Source: Methanosarcinales archaeon
Lineage (GTDB): Archaea > Halobacteriota > Methanosarcinia > Methanosarcinales > Methanogasteraceae
Length of the DNA stretch: 13,223 bases
Direction of reading: 5' to 3'
NCBI GenBank assembly: GCA_030605805.1
Contig: JAUWHQ010000238.1
Location: forward strand, 1 to 13,223
Shown here: positions 6,789 to 13,185 of the stretch, in pieces
Position numbering within the stretch: position 1 is the first letter of the stretch
How the letters are laid out: each line of letters starts with the position of its first letter
The notes under the pieces: model-generated
Seen by the model: only the letters and a program-made list of their open reading frames with translations
Database searches by the model: none
Told to the model about the DNA's origin: nothing
Translations under genes and position numbers: made by a program

Positions 6789-7546
6789 ATAGACAACCGC
6801 CGCTCGACAAAATGTCTGAATATCCGGTCGATAGAAAGCGAGATAAATCCAAGAAGGAGCATGTAAGCCATAACGTGATCCATTCTGAAAAAATGTGACC
6901 AGTGCATTATCTTATACCCGATTCCACTCGTCATACCAAACATCTCTGCTGCAACCACGCACATCCATGCAACACCCATCGCGACCCTGATCCCGGTTGC
7001 AATCTGGGGGATCGCCGACGGAAACGCAACCCGCCTGATCAGGCTGTGGTTTTTTGTACAGCCAAGCACCATGGCGGTCTCGATCAGAACCTTTGGCACA
7101 TTCCGAAATCCGACATACGTGTTGATCAGGATCGGGAATACGGCTCCCACGAACACGATAAAGCCGGCGGACGCGTGAGAGATCCCGATCCAGATGATCG
7201 CAAACGGTATCCACGCAAGAGGCGGTATCGGACGCAGAATCTCTATAATCGGGTCAGCGATCCGGTTGATCAGCTGAAACCAGCCCATGCAGATTCCAAG
7301 CGGTACCGCAACGCACAATCCGGTGATCATGCCGATTCCGAAGTGTATCAGGCTGACTTTGGCATCATAGATCATGTTACGCCATCCATGCGAGAATGAT
7401 CCCACGACATCGGTGAAACTCGGAAGAAAGAAGGCATTTTCCACCACATAATCTGCGGCAAGCTGCCAGATGACGATAGCAGCGCATAGCGAGGTGATCT
7501 CGACCGTATACCGCCTGAGTAAGTTGAGTAAGGACGCTACTCGCAT
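6764..7546 (-). CDS. ABC transporter permease, SsuC/TauC/NrtB type
   Basis: This protein of about 260 residues has six predicted membrane helices and the BPD_transp_1 fold. The EAA loop that docks on the ATPase is visible as ETAMVLGCTKNHSLIRRVAF followed by PSAIPQIATGIRVAMGVAW, and ILRPIPPLAWIPFAIIWIGI is the typical segment of permeases for sulfonates, taurine, nitrate, cyanate and thiamine precursors. It would form the membrane channel of an importer. No ATPase or binding-protein gene is next to it, which is unusual. It follows the isomerase closely and its last 25 nt overlap the miniprotein. A GTG at 7552 is in frame two codons upstream; ATG at 7546 is preferred because AAGGGTG lies just before it. 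The substrate cannot be named; the salvage-enzyme context hints at a sulfur or nucleoside-derived compound, but this is weak. Confidence 0.9.
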   Translation of the reverse strand: MRVASLLNLLRRYTVEITSLCAAIVIWQLAADYVVENAFFLPSFTDVVGSFSHGWRNMIYDAKVSLIHFGIGMITGLCVAVPLGICMGWFQLINRIADPIIEILRPIPPLAWIPFAIIWIGISHASAGFIVFVGAVFPILINTYVGFRNVPKVLIETAMVLGCTKNHSLIRRVAFPSAIPQIATGIRVAMGVAWMCVVAAEMFGMTSGIGYKIMHWSHFFRMDHVMAYMLLLGFISLSIDRIFRHFVERRLSIWRKGMVA

Positions 7547-7558
7547 CGGCACCCTTGC

Positions 7559-8197
7559 TCACTGGAGCTTGTCATGCATCTCTTCGAGATCTGCTGACTG
7601 CTTTCCCATGCGCGTCATCAGTTCTGCGATTGCAGCGTCAAGGAATACGAGTGCGGAGATCTCAAAGGTGGTACCAAGCGGCGCAAGTTCGGAGAGCTTT
7701 GCATACTGCCCGAGCAGGTGTCGCGCAAGATAATCCCCTCCGCCGTCTTTTGATCTGCCAAAGATTTTCACGGTTATGTCTGCCATTCTTCCGAGAGATG
7801 ATCCTGGGTTCGATGTAACAACGACCAATGTCGCCCCGATTTCCTTGATAACCTTTCCGAGATCGACGATGGACATGGTTTCGCCTGATCCGCTGATCGC
7901 AACCGCCACATCCCCCTTACGCAGCGCTGGCGTGGTCGATTCGCCGACCACATACACACGCAGCCCGAGATGCATGAGCCGCGTCGCAAATGCCCGCCCG
8001 ACCAGACCTGAGCGCCCGGTCCCCATCACAAAGATGTTGTTCGCATCAAGGATTATATCGAGCATATCAGAGACTGAATCGACGTCAAGATCCTCAAGAG
8101 CCCTCGTTATGTGTTTTGTGAGGATATCCATCGATGCAGCAAGCGTTGTGCACTTTGCTGCTTCGGATTCGTTTTTATTGTTCTGTTCCGGTGACAT
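7559..8197 (-). CDS. hxlB: 6-phospho-3-hexuloisomerase (SIS domain)
   Basis: This 212-residue single-SIS-domain protein has the phosphosugar loop MGTGRSGLVGRAFATRL (58-74), the serine-rich SGSGET (102-107) and the C-terminal signature LAPLGTTFEISALVFLDAAI (171-190), which in this family carries the conserved glutamate (E179). The enzyme interconverts 3-hexulose-6-phosphate and fructose-6-phosphate. In archaea without the oxidative pentose phosphate route it works with hexulose-6-phosphate synthase to make ribulose-5-phosphate, releasing formaldehyde. An N-terminal extension of about 20 residues (NKNESEAAK...) precedes the domain. No synthase gene is adjacent. It follows the deaminase gene by 43 nt, a gap holding a TATA box and palindromes, and precedes the permease by 6-12 nt. 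Start at the ATG at 8197, with GGTGTG upstream. Confidence 0.92.
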   Translation of the reverse strand: MSPEQNNKNESEAAKCTTLAASMDILTKHITRALEDLDVDSVSDMLDIILDANNIFVMGTGRSGLVGRAFATRLMHLGLRVYVVGESTTPALRKGDVAVAISGSGETMSIVDLGKVIKEIGATLVVVTSNPGSSLGRMADITVKIFGRSKDGGGDYLARHLLGQYAKLSELAPLGTTFEISALVFLDAAIAELMTRMGKQSADLEEMHDKLQ

Positions 8198-8242
8198 GTG
8201 TACACACCAGCCAATAATTATTGGTCTTTAGATGCTTATATC
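8197..8242 (-). promoter_or_regulatory. Internal promoter and palindromes before the hexuloisomerase gene
   Basis: In the 43-nt gap after the deaminase gene the minus strand carries GATATAAGC (complement of 8234-8242), a good TATA box whose first bases overlap the deaminase stop codon. About 20-30 nt downstream, at the expected transcription start, is the perfect 14-bp palindrome CCAATAATTATTGG (8211-8224). A second palindrome, TGTGTACACA (8197-8206), reaches the start codon. This looks like a regulated internal promoter, the long palindrome being a candidate operator for a dimeric repressor such as the Lrp-like protein encoded downstream (inference). Confidence 0.5.
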
Positions 8243-9500
8243 ATTCTCTGTTCACAAGGTCATAAGTCACTTCCGATGCCCTGCGCAGGATCTCTACCTC
8301 TCCTGGCACGACCCGATTCTGCATCAGCACGACTCCGTCGCATATCGTGGTATCGACGCAGCCCCCGTGCGCCGAATATACCAGATTCGAACTGAGATTG
8401 TGAAGCGGAGTCATCTCCGGAAGCAGCAAGTCGATCAGTAGCAGATCTGCCGCGCTGCCCTCTGTTATGCTGCCACTGCCGCCGCCACTGCCTGTGCGCA
8501 GCGCATCCGCGCCGTTCCTCGTGATCATGGCGAGCGCTTCGTCTGCTGGCATCACGGTCTGCTCGTTCGCAGCCGCCTTCTGTGCCAGCGACGCAAACTT
8601 GGCGGTTTCGAGCATGTCAAGGCTGTTGTTGGATGCGCACCCGTCCGTGCCAAGCGAGATACAGACCCCTGCCGCCCGAAGTGCCGTATAACGCATCGTC
8701 ATGCCGACAGCGAGCTTCATGTTCGAGACCGGGTTGTGAGCCACCTTGACCCCGTGCCTTGCAAGCAGCGCGATCTCGCTGTCATCGAGCCACACGCAGT
8801 GCGCTGCAACGACATTCGGACCGAGGAACCCGATATGGTCAAGATATTCCACGGGACGCATGCCTGTGCGCTCGATGCAGTCGCTTACCTCCTGCTCTGT
8901 TTCTGAAACGTGTATATGAATCAGCAGGTCTTTTTCTCTTGCAAACTCTGCTGTCCACAAAAGACTCTCTTCTGACACCGTGTAGATGGCGTGCGGACCA
9001 AGCGCGGGGGTTATCCGGTCAGAATAATCTTTCATAAGCCTCTCTGTCAGTTTTTTGTTCTCTTTTTGCACCGCATCATCAGACTCTCCCGCGATGTCGA
9101 TGAAAACGTTGCTGACAGCGGCGCGTATTCCCATCTCATCGACTGCTCTTGCACTTGCAAGGGCATGCCAGTACATGTCATTGAAAGCCGTCGTGCCGGA
9201 CCTGATCATCTCGAGACACGCCAGTTTTGCGCCCCAGTAGACATCCTCATCGGTCAGTTTTGCTTCAAGGGGCCAGATATGCTCTTGCAGCCATGTCTGG
9301 AGCGGGATGTCGTCCGCATACCCCCGGAAGAGCGTCATGGCGGCGTGGGTGTGCGTGTTCACAAAGCCAGGCACGAGCGCTTTGTTGCTGGCATCGATGA
9401 CCGTATCTGCATCATAAGCGGCACATCCGATCTCGGCGATGACGCCGCCGTCGATATAGACATTGCCATAGTTCTCAGTACTTTTCAGCAGAATACTCAT
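8241..9500 (-). CDS. dadD: 5'-deoxyadenosine/MTA/SAH deaminase (amidohydrolase)
   Basis: This 419-residue metal-dependent amidohydrolase of the TrzN/MtaD group has metal ligands H50 and H52 (VNTHTH), H197 with E200 (HIHVSE), H234 (AAHC) and D286 (GTDG). HNPVSNMKLAVG (255-266) is the signature of methylthioadenosine/S-adenosylhomocysteine deaminases. Methanogen members (DadD, e.g. MJ1541) convert 5'-deoxyadenosine, MTA, SAH and adenosine to the inosine forms and ammonia, removing inhibitory by-products of radical-SAM and polyamine reactions. The start overlaps the phosphorylase stop as ATGA (9497-9500), indicating coupled translation with the enzyme for the next step. A Gly/Ser-rich stretch (GSGGGSGS, 337-344) lies in a loop. 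The exact preferred substrate is not decided by sequence. Confidence 0.93.
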   Translation of the reverse strand: MSILLKSTENYGNVYIDGGVIAEIGCAAYDADTVIDASNKALVPGFVNTHTHAAMTLFRGYADDIPLQTWLQEHIWPLEAKLTDEDVYWGAKLACLEMIRSGTTAFNDMYWHALASARAVDEMGIRAAVSNVFIDIAGESDDAVQKENKKLTERLMKDYSDRITPALGPHAIYTVSEESLLWTAEFAREKDLLIHIHVSETEQEVSDCIERTGMRPVEYLDHIGFLGPNVVAAHCVWLDDSEIALLARHGVKVAHNPVSNMKLAVGMTMRYTALRAAGVCISLGTDGCASNNSLDMLETAKFASLAQKAAANEQTVMPADEALAMITRNGADALRTGSGGGSGSITEGSAADLLLIDLLLPEMTPLHNLSSNLVYSAHGGCVDTTICDGVVLMQNRVVPGEVEILRRASEVTYDLVNRE

Positions 9501-10162
9501 TCGATCATCCTCGCAATCGTCTCTTCAACCATGCTGCGGTTCTTTTCCGCGTTTTTGGTGACTGTTTCGTAGCTTAATTCCTGCTTAGCAACTCCATTTG
9601 CGTAATTGTCAACGGCGCAGATCGCTGCGACAGGAATACCGATCTCGCTGCACAGGATTGCTTCGCTTGCCATGGTCATGCCAACAATGTCTGCATACCG
9701 GCTCAACACCGCTATCTCGGCTTTTGTCTCGAACCTGGGTCCGCGCGTCTGGACGTACACTCCCCCGTCCCTTCCGTGGCTTGCTCTGATCAGTCGGTCC
9801 CGCAGCGCCCCGTCAAGTTCGGGCACGACATGCCTGATTTCATCGTCATAGAACGTCATAGAGCCTCCAAAGTCGATGTAATCGTGCGGCACAACCAGCG
9901 TGCCCGGCGGTATCCCGGTCTTCAGGCTGCCCGTCGAATACACGCCGATCACGCCATCCACGCCGGATTTTTGCAGTGCTGCGATGTTTGCCAGATGATT
10001 TATCTTATGCGGCGGTATATCAGCATTCATGCCGTGGCGCGGCAGGAATAGAGCGCGGTCTCCCTCAAAAAGCTCTGCATTCCCATATTTAGTTCTGATC
10101 GTCTTTCTCGCGCCTTCAAACTGCTTTCCGATCAAACCTGTCCCTGTGATGATACCAAGCAT
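9497..10162 (-). CDS. S-methyl-5'-thioinosine phosphorylase (MTAP/PNP family)
   Basis: This 221-residue protein belongs to the MTAP/PNP family: GTG at 7-9, RHG at 42-44, PPHKINHLANI (50-60), TRGPRFET (139-146) and GMTMASEA (161-168) form the phosphate, ribose and base sites. It is shorter than human MTAP (about 280), as in archaeal and bacterial methylthioinosine phosphorylases such as MJ0060. The reaction splits methylthioinosine, or 5'-deoxyinosine, with phosphate to hypoxanthine and a sugar-1-phosphate. The AVDNYANG segment at 183-190 lacks the second aspartate of the TDYD adenine-binding motif of true MTAPs, and the 4-nt overlap with the deaminase gene supports the inosine substrate. It is the first gene of the long operon. 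The start ATG at 10162 is preceded by AGTGATC two bases upstream. Confidence 0.9.
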   Translation of the reverse strand: MLGIITGTGLIGKQFEGARKTIRTKYGNAELFEGDRALFLPRHGMNADIPPHKINHLANIAALQKSGVDGVIGVYSTGSLKTGIPPGTLVVPHDYIDFGGSMTFYDDEIRHVVPELDGALRDRLIRASHGRDGGVYVQTRGPRFETKAEIAVLSRYADIVGMTMASEAILCSEIGIPVAAICAVDNYANGVAKQELSYETVTKNAEKNRSMVEETIARMIE

Positions 10163-10197
10163 TCGATCACTTAAGTCTACATCTTCGGTCGGCAGCG

Positions 10198-10205
10198 TAA
10201 ATAAG
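10198..10205 (-). promoter_or_regulatory. Candidate TATA box of the salvage operon
   Basis: The minus strand reads CTTATTTA about 36-43 nt before the phosphorylase ATG. Transcription would start roughly 12 nt before the ATG, leaving room for the AAGTGATC ribosome binding site. The match is moderate, but no better TATA element is near. Confidence 0.3.
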
Positions 10206-10424
10206 TTACCGTGTGATCATGAACAGCGTGTTGCCCAATGGTTCACGAGACTTATCTATTTTCTTCCATAAACCAGTGAGTCGTGACAAGATTACCCACG
10301 AAGGGTACAGAGGTCCGACAGAGCGTTGCTGTTCAACTCTTGTGCCCATCTGCGACCTCTGGTTTTCCAAAACCCCTGGGTTCCAAAAAGATAATGCAAT
10401 GGTCACAGTGAGGTTGCTGTAAAA

Positions 10425-10590
10425 TTTATATTGTTGAATTACGAATATGTCTGAGATTTTAGATGGGCGGATATCCGGGATATGGTCGGTGATGCGGCAG
10501 AGGAGGTGGGGGCGGGCAGATGTACCCGGATTGTTGCATCTGTGTGGAACTGCAGGCTGTCGTTTCAACCGAGACGCCCCGATGAAAAGA
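10425..10590 (+). ncRNA. Possible structured small RNA (speculative)
   Basis: A TATA box at 10425-10433 would place a transcription start near 10452. No convincing protein start follows at a suitable distance (the ATG at 10447 would lie upstream of the start site), but a palindrome (10471-10483) and two competing stems (10491-10540 and 10517-10542) follow within 90 nt. No poly-T terminator is visible, so the 3' end is a guess. It could instead be an extended leader of the toxin-antitoxin message. Low confidence. Confidence 0.2.
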
Positions 10591-10598
10591 GATATACA
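10591..10598 (+). promoter_or_regulatory. TATA box of the AbiE-type operon
   Basis: GATATACA lies 54-61 nt before the antitoxin ATG. Transcription would begin near 10620, giving a leader of about 30 nt that holds GGATGGTG, a ribosome binding site 8 nt before the ATG at 10652. In the AbiE family the antitoxin represses its own promoter, so operator sites are expected around here; no clear inverted repeat overlaps the TATA box. Confidence 0.4.
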
Positions 10599-10651
10599 CT
10601 CTCAATTCCATACACCAAACAAAACACAAACGTTAAGGATGGTGTACCTAA

Positions 10652-11410
10652 ATGAGAATTGACATCCTCGATAGATTATCGGAAAGAGGAGACGTCTTTA
10701 CAGTGGAAGACGCTTTAGAGACGTGTAATATCGATAGAAGTGTTTTGTGGGTCATTTTATCCAGATTGGAGCGAAGAGGGTGGATTGAGCGAATCGAAAA
10801 AGGTAAATATCTGATTATCCCGCTTGGCGCAGAGAAGGGAAGATACACGTCACATGAATTTATCATCGGTTCTTTGCTGGTTGAGCCGTATTGCATCGCT
10901 TACTGGAGCGCATTGCATTTTTATGGACTGACCGAGCAGATACCAGCCACTGTCTTTATCCAGACGACTTCAAGAAAGAAAAAACAGGAAATTGAGGTTT
11001 TTGGAGTTCGATACCGGATCGTCAGGGTGAAAAGCGACAAAGTATTCGGGATTAGAAGAGAATGGATCGAAGAATCAGAGGTTAATATAACGGATAAAGA
11101 AAAAACGATTGTGGACTGTCTTGATAAGCCTCAATACTGCGGAGGCGTGGTGGAGGTTGTCAAGGCTTTAAGAGATCAAGGATTGGACCGAGAGAAATTA
11201 TCAGAGTACGCGACAAGCATCGGAAACTCGGGCGTGGTGCGGCGGCTGGGTTATCTCTGCGATCGATTGGGGATTGACATCGATCTCCCGGCAGTTAAAA
11301 CGCGGAACTACCTGTTACTTGATCCGACCATCTCAAACAGAGGCTTAAAAAATGCAAGATGGAAGCTGGTCATAAATCTTGATGAGGAAATGCTGGAGGG
11401 GTTGGAATGA
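10652..11410 (+). CDS. AbiEi-family antitoxin/transcription regulator (type IV toxin-antitoxin)
   Basis: This 252-residue protein begins with a winged helix-turn-helix (about residues 1-58, ending GWIERIEKGKYLIIPL) followed by an AbiEi-type domain in which VEPYCIAYWSALHFYGLTEQ (77-96) is the characteristic segment, and a C-terminal region of unknown role. AbiEi proteins repress their own operon and neutralise the partner nucleotidyltransferase without direct binding, the defining feature of type IV systems; related pairs act as phage defence by abortive infection. Its stop overlaps the toxin start as ATGA (11407-11410). The pair is AT-richer than the salvage operon and uses AGA, GAA and AAA codons heavily, and it is the only plus-strand pair in the window, which suggests acquisition by transfer. 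Confidence 0.88.
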   Translation: MRIDILDRLSERGDVFTVEDALETCNIDRSVLWVILSRLERRGWIERIEKGKYLIIPLGAEKGRYTSHEFIIGSLLVEPYCIAYWSALHFYGLTEQIPATVFIQTTSRKKKQEIEVFGVRYRIVRVKSDKVFGIRREWIEESEVNITDKEKTIVDCLDKPQYCGGVVEVVKALRDQGLDREKLSEYATSIGNSGVVRRLGYLCDRLGIDIDLPAVKTRNYLLLDPTISNRGLKNARWKLVINLDEEMLEGLE

Positions 11411-12180
11411 TCTCTGCAAAGGATATCCGGAGCAGGGCAAGAGAACTGGGAGTTCCTGAGACGACTATAGAGCGAGATTATGCACAGAACTGGCTGTTAG
11501 GGCACCTCGCTTCGATGAACATGGCTCTTAAGGGAGGAACTGGCATAAGAAAGGTTTATATCAAAAATTACAGGTTTTCCGACGATCTTGATTTTACTCT
11601 TCTTGAAAAAATGGATAGAGTCAAGTTAAACGACCTGATAGGACGTGCGGTTCTTGGAGCGAAGGAAACAAGCGGTATCAACTTTATTGAAGAGATTTCA
11701 ATCGAAGAGAACATCAACGGTTTCGTGGTGAATGTTTACTTCCGAATTCTGCGGAGTGCTGGAAATCCGATAAAGATAAAACTGGACCTGACAGCACTCG
11801 AAAAAGAGGAGGTTTTGTTGCCTCTGGAGAAAAGGGAGATAATCCATCCGTATTCCGATGATTTCCATGCCCTGATACGGGCGTATTCATTGGAAGAGAT
11901 CGTGGCTGAGAAGATAAGGGCTCTCTTCGAGAGGACACGACCGAGAGACCTGTACGATGTGTGGCACCTTCATAACGAGATCGATGATGGAAAAGTATTA
12001 AATATATTATACAAAAAATGTATGGTTAAAGATGTGCAGATCGACTTCCGATCTCTTGAAGACAGAAGAGAGAACTTTGCGAATGCGTGGACAAACTCGC
12101 TTCGACACCAGATCAAGGCACTCCCCGATTTTGATGATGTGTTCTGCGAAGTTAAGCAGCGTATAGCAGGGGTACTGTGA
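11407..12180 (+). CDS. AbiEii/AbiGii-family nucleotidyltransferase toxin
   Basis: This 257-residue protein has the four motifs of the family: LKGGTGIRK (41-49); RFSDDLDF (56-63) with the two metal-binding aspartates D60 and D62; KIKLDLTALEKE (123-134) with the third acidic residue D127; and EEIVAEKIRALFERTRPRDL (163-182) followed by YD. The N-terminal IERDYAQNWLLGHL is also typical. The family transfers nucleotides to tRNA or other targets and stops growth when not neutralised. All catalytic residues are present and the length is normal, so it should be active. The start lies inside the antitoxin stop (ATGA), indicating coupled translation. The target in this organism cannot be told from sequence. 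Confidence 0.92.
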   Translation: MISAKDIRSRARELGVPETTIERDYAQNWLLGHLASMNMALKGGTGIRKVYIKNYRFSDDLDFTLLEKMDRVKLNDLIGRAVLGAKETSGINFIEEISIEENINGFVVNVYFRILRSAGNPIKIKLDLTALEKEEVLLPLEKREIIHPYSDDFHALIRAYSLEEIVAEKIRALFERTRPRDLYDVWHLHNEIDDGKVLNILYKKCMVKDVQIDFRSLEDRRENFANAWTNSLRHQIKALPDFDDVFCEVKQRIAGVL

Positions 12181-12257
12181 ATGGACACTGTTTAAAAATC
12201 CAGTGAATTTGGTGATTCGTGATATTTATTTAAACGTGCGCATCCATGATAAAACCA

Positions 12258-12291
12258 CGAATGCAGGCGAATGCCCGCGAATTACACGAAT
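12258..12291. repeat. Four CGAAT words at about 10-nt spacing
   Basis: CGAAT occurs at 12258, 12268, 12278 and 12287, so the words fall at steps of 10, 10 and 9 nt, close to one helical turn, with unlike bases between. It lies between the toxin stop and the end of the chorismate-lyase-like gene, which converge. Similar CACGAAT-rich tracts occur as spacer debris near mobile DNA; a protein-binding array is also possible. ATTCGTG and GTGAATTTGG just upstream (12197-12221) look related. Confidence 0.35.
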
Positions 12292-12342
12292 TTGGCGGCA
12301 CAGAATCTATTGATTTTACTAAAAGGTTCGGATTGTGCCAAA

Positions 12343-12852
12343 TCAGAGATTCCACCGACTATCGATCGGGAACATCTCATTGATCCACATCAAAGCCATG
12401 TTATCGTGAATAATCCGGTATTTTCTCGACAGAACCATGCATTCCTCGCCAAAAACCCGACTCTCGAAAACTTCGATCTCATCGATCTCTCTCCTCGACT
12501 CAATGGCGTATTCTTTCAAAATACGCCCGATCGGTATATCGGCACGCGTCAAATCATATTCCATTCCCGCAGGCATTCGTTTGATCGGGACAAGCGACCG
12601 TGCATAGACATACACCACATCTCCGGCACACAGCAGAACGATCCGCTCGTTTACAGCATCGCCAGCAGATATATCAAGCAGTTCGGCGATCTTGTCGCCT
12701 GCTTCGATGACCTGCTGCTGCCTGGTCTTCACACGAACTACCTGCCCGGTCATCAGTTCGAGCAGGTGCGTAACCGAACCATCAGTGCCGGCACAGATCC
12801 TGAGGCAGGTGGGGAGATCTAACTTACACAGAGATTCGATGATATCGTCCAA
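12343..12852 (-). CDS. DUF98/UbiC-like chorismate pyruvate-lyase candidate
   Basis: This 169-residue protein of the UTRA/chorismate-lyase fold shows GTDGSVTHLLELMTG (22-36), YVYARSLVP (81-89), and DIPIGRILKEYAIESRREI (105-123), the hallmark of DUF98 proteins, then LSRKYRIIH (141-149). Chorismate lyase makes 4-hydroxybenzoate and pyruvate from chorismate. In methanogens 4-hydroxybenzoate is the start of the methanopterin aromatic ring, so this gene may supply that pathway; the assignment rests on the family and is not proven. The start is TTG at 12852: GGTGAT lies a few bases upstream and no ATG or GTG is in frame. It follows the DUF5611-type gene by 18 nt, so they are probably one transcript. 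On the 3' side GGCACA and TGTGCC can pair as a weak hairpin shared with the end of the convergent toxin gene. Confidence 0.75.
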   Translation of the reverse strand: MDDIIESLCKLDLPTCLRICAGTDGSVTHLLELMTGQVVRVKTRQQQVIEAGDKIAELLDISAGDAVNERIVLLCAGDVVYVYARSLVPIKRMPAGMEYDLTRADIPIGRILKEYAIESRREIDEIEVFESRVFGEECMVLSRKYRIIHDNMALMWINEMFPIDSRWNL

Positions 12853-12870
12853 GCAATCACCATCAATTAA

Positions 12871-13176
12871 TCAATTAACGCTCTTTTTCATCTTCTTTAC
12901 GCGCTCTTTTGCCGTATATCCGGTAGCCGCGTCGAGAAATCTACGAAAACGTCTGTTTGTGTCAGACACCTCTCCAACATCTACGTCCGTATTTGATTCC
13001 GTGTCTACACAGAGTTTCTTCCCATCGATCTGGACTTTCATCTGTTTCAGAGCCTTATAACTGATAACGAACGTGTCATCCCTGATTTCGACCTCGCACG
13101 GGAAGCACTCCTTCAATACCTCCAAAATTCGGTCATTATCAGCCGCAACTCCACGCTTAAACGGATATTCGTTGAT
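12871..13176 (-). CDS. DUF5611-type small protein, apparent ATC start
   Basis: Starting at the ATC at 13176 the frame gives 101 residues (first residue then NEYPFKRG...), ending TGYTAKERVKKMKKSVN. The C-terminal DTNRRFRRFLDAATGYTAKE and the N-terminal EYPFKRG match what I recall of DUF5611, a methanogen family of unknown function. No ATG or GTG exists in this frame after the upstream TGA; the first usual start is TTG at 13125, which would remove 17 conserved-looking residues and has poor spacing. GAGGTGATC ends two bases before the ATC, the same spacing seen before the phosphorylase ATG. So the start is probably the ATC, or the base is an error or strain variant for ATG. It lies 9 nt after the preceding gene and 18 nt before the DUF98 gene. 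Confidence 0.7.
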   Translation of the reverse strand: MNEYPFKRGVAADNDRILEVLKECFPCEVEIRDDTFVISYKALKQMKVQIDGKKLCVDTESNTDVDVGEVSDTNRRFRRFLDAATGYTAKERVKKMKKSVN

Positions 13177-13185
13177 ATGATCACC

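Larger units (their letters stand above)
10163..10651. other. 489-nt spacer rich in inverted repeats
   Basis: No protein gene is supported here. I see an 8-bp perfect inverted repeat, CAGAGGTC (10308-10315) and GACCTCTG (10354-10361); an orphan plus-strand TATA box TTTATATTG (10425-10433); the 13-bp palindrome ATATCCGGGATAT (10471-10483); and a possible RNA stem GATGCGGCAG (10491-10500) with TTGTTGCATC (10531-10540), containing an inner CGGG/CCCG hairpin. The same bases can also pair as CAGATG (10517-10522) with CATCTG (10537-10542), so two folds compete. GTTTCAACC at 10562-10570 resembles a CRISPR repeat end but occurs once. The promoters of the flanking divergent operons lie at each end. 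Open frames of 70-120 codons on both strands have no recognisable protein features. Confidence 0.4.

Noticed and set aside
10206..10568. Minus-strand 120-codon frame in the spacer before the salvage operon
   Set aside because: No start signals and no recognisable protein pattern; other frames over the same bases look equally good or poor.
10562..10588. CRISPR-like word GTTTCAACC ... GATGAAAAG
   Set aside because: Only one copy is present and there are no regularly spaced repeats or cas genes in the window.
10447..10662. Plus-strand 71-codon frame starting MSEILDGRISG
   Set aside because: Its ATG is only about 14 nt after the TATA box, so it would not be in the transcript, and it overlaps the antitoxin start in another frame.
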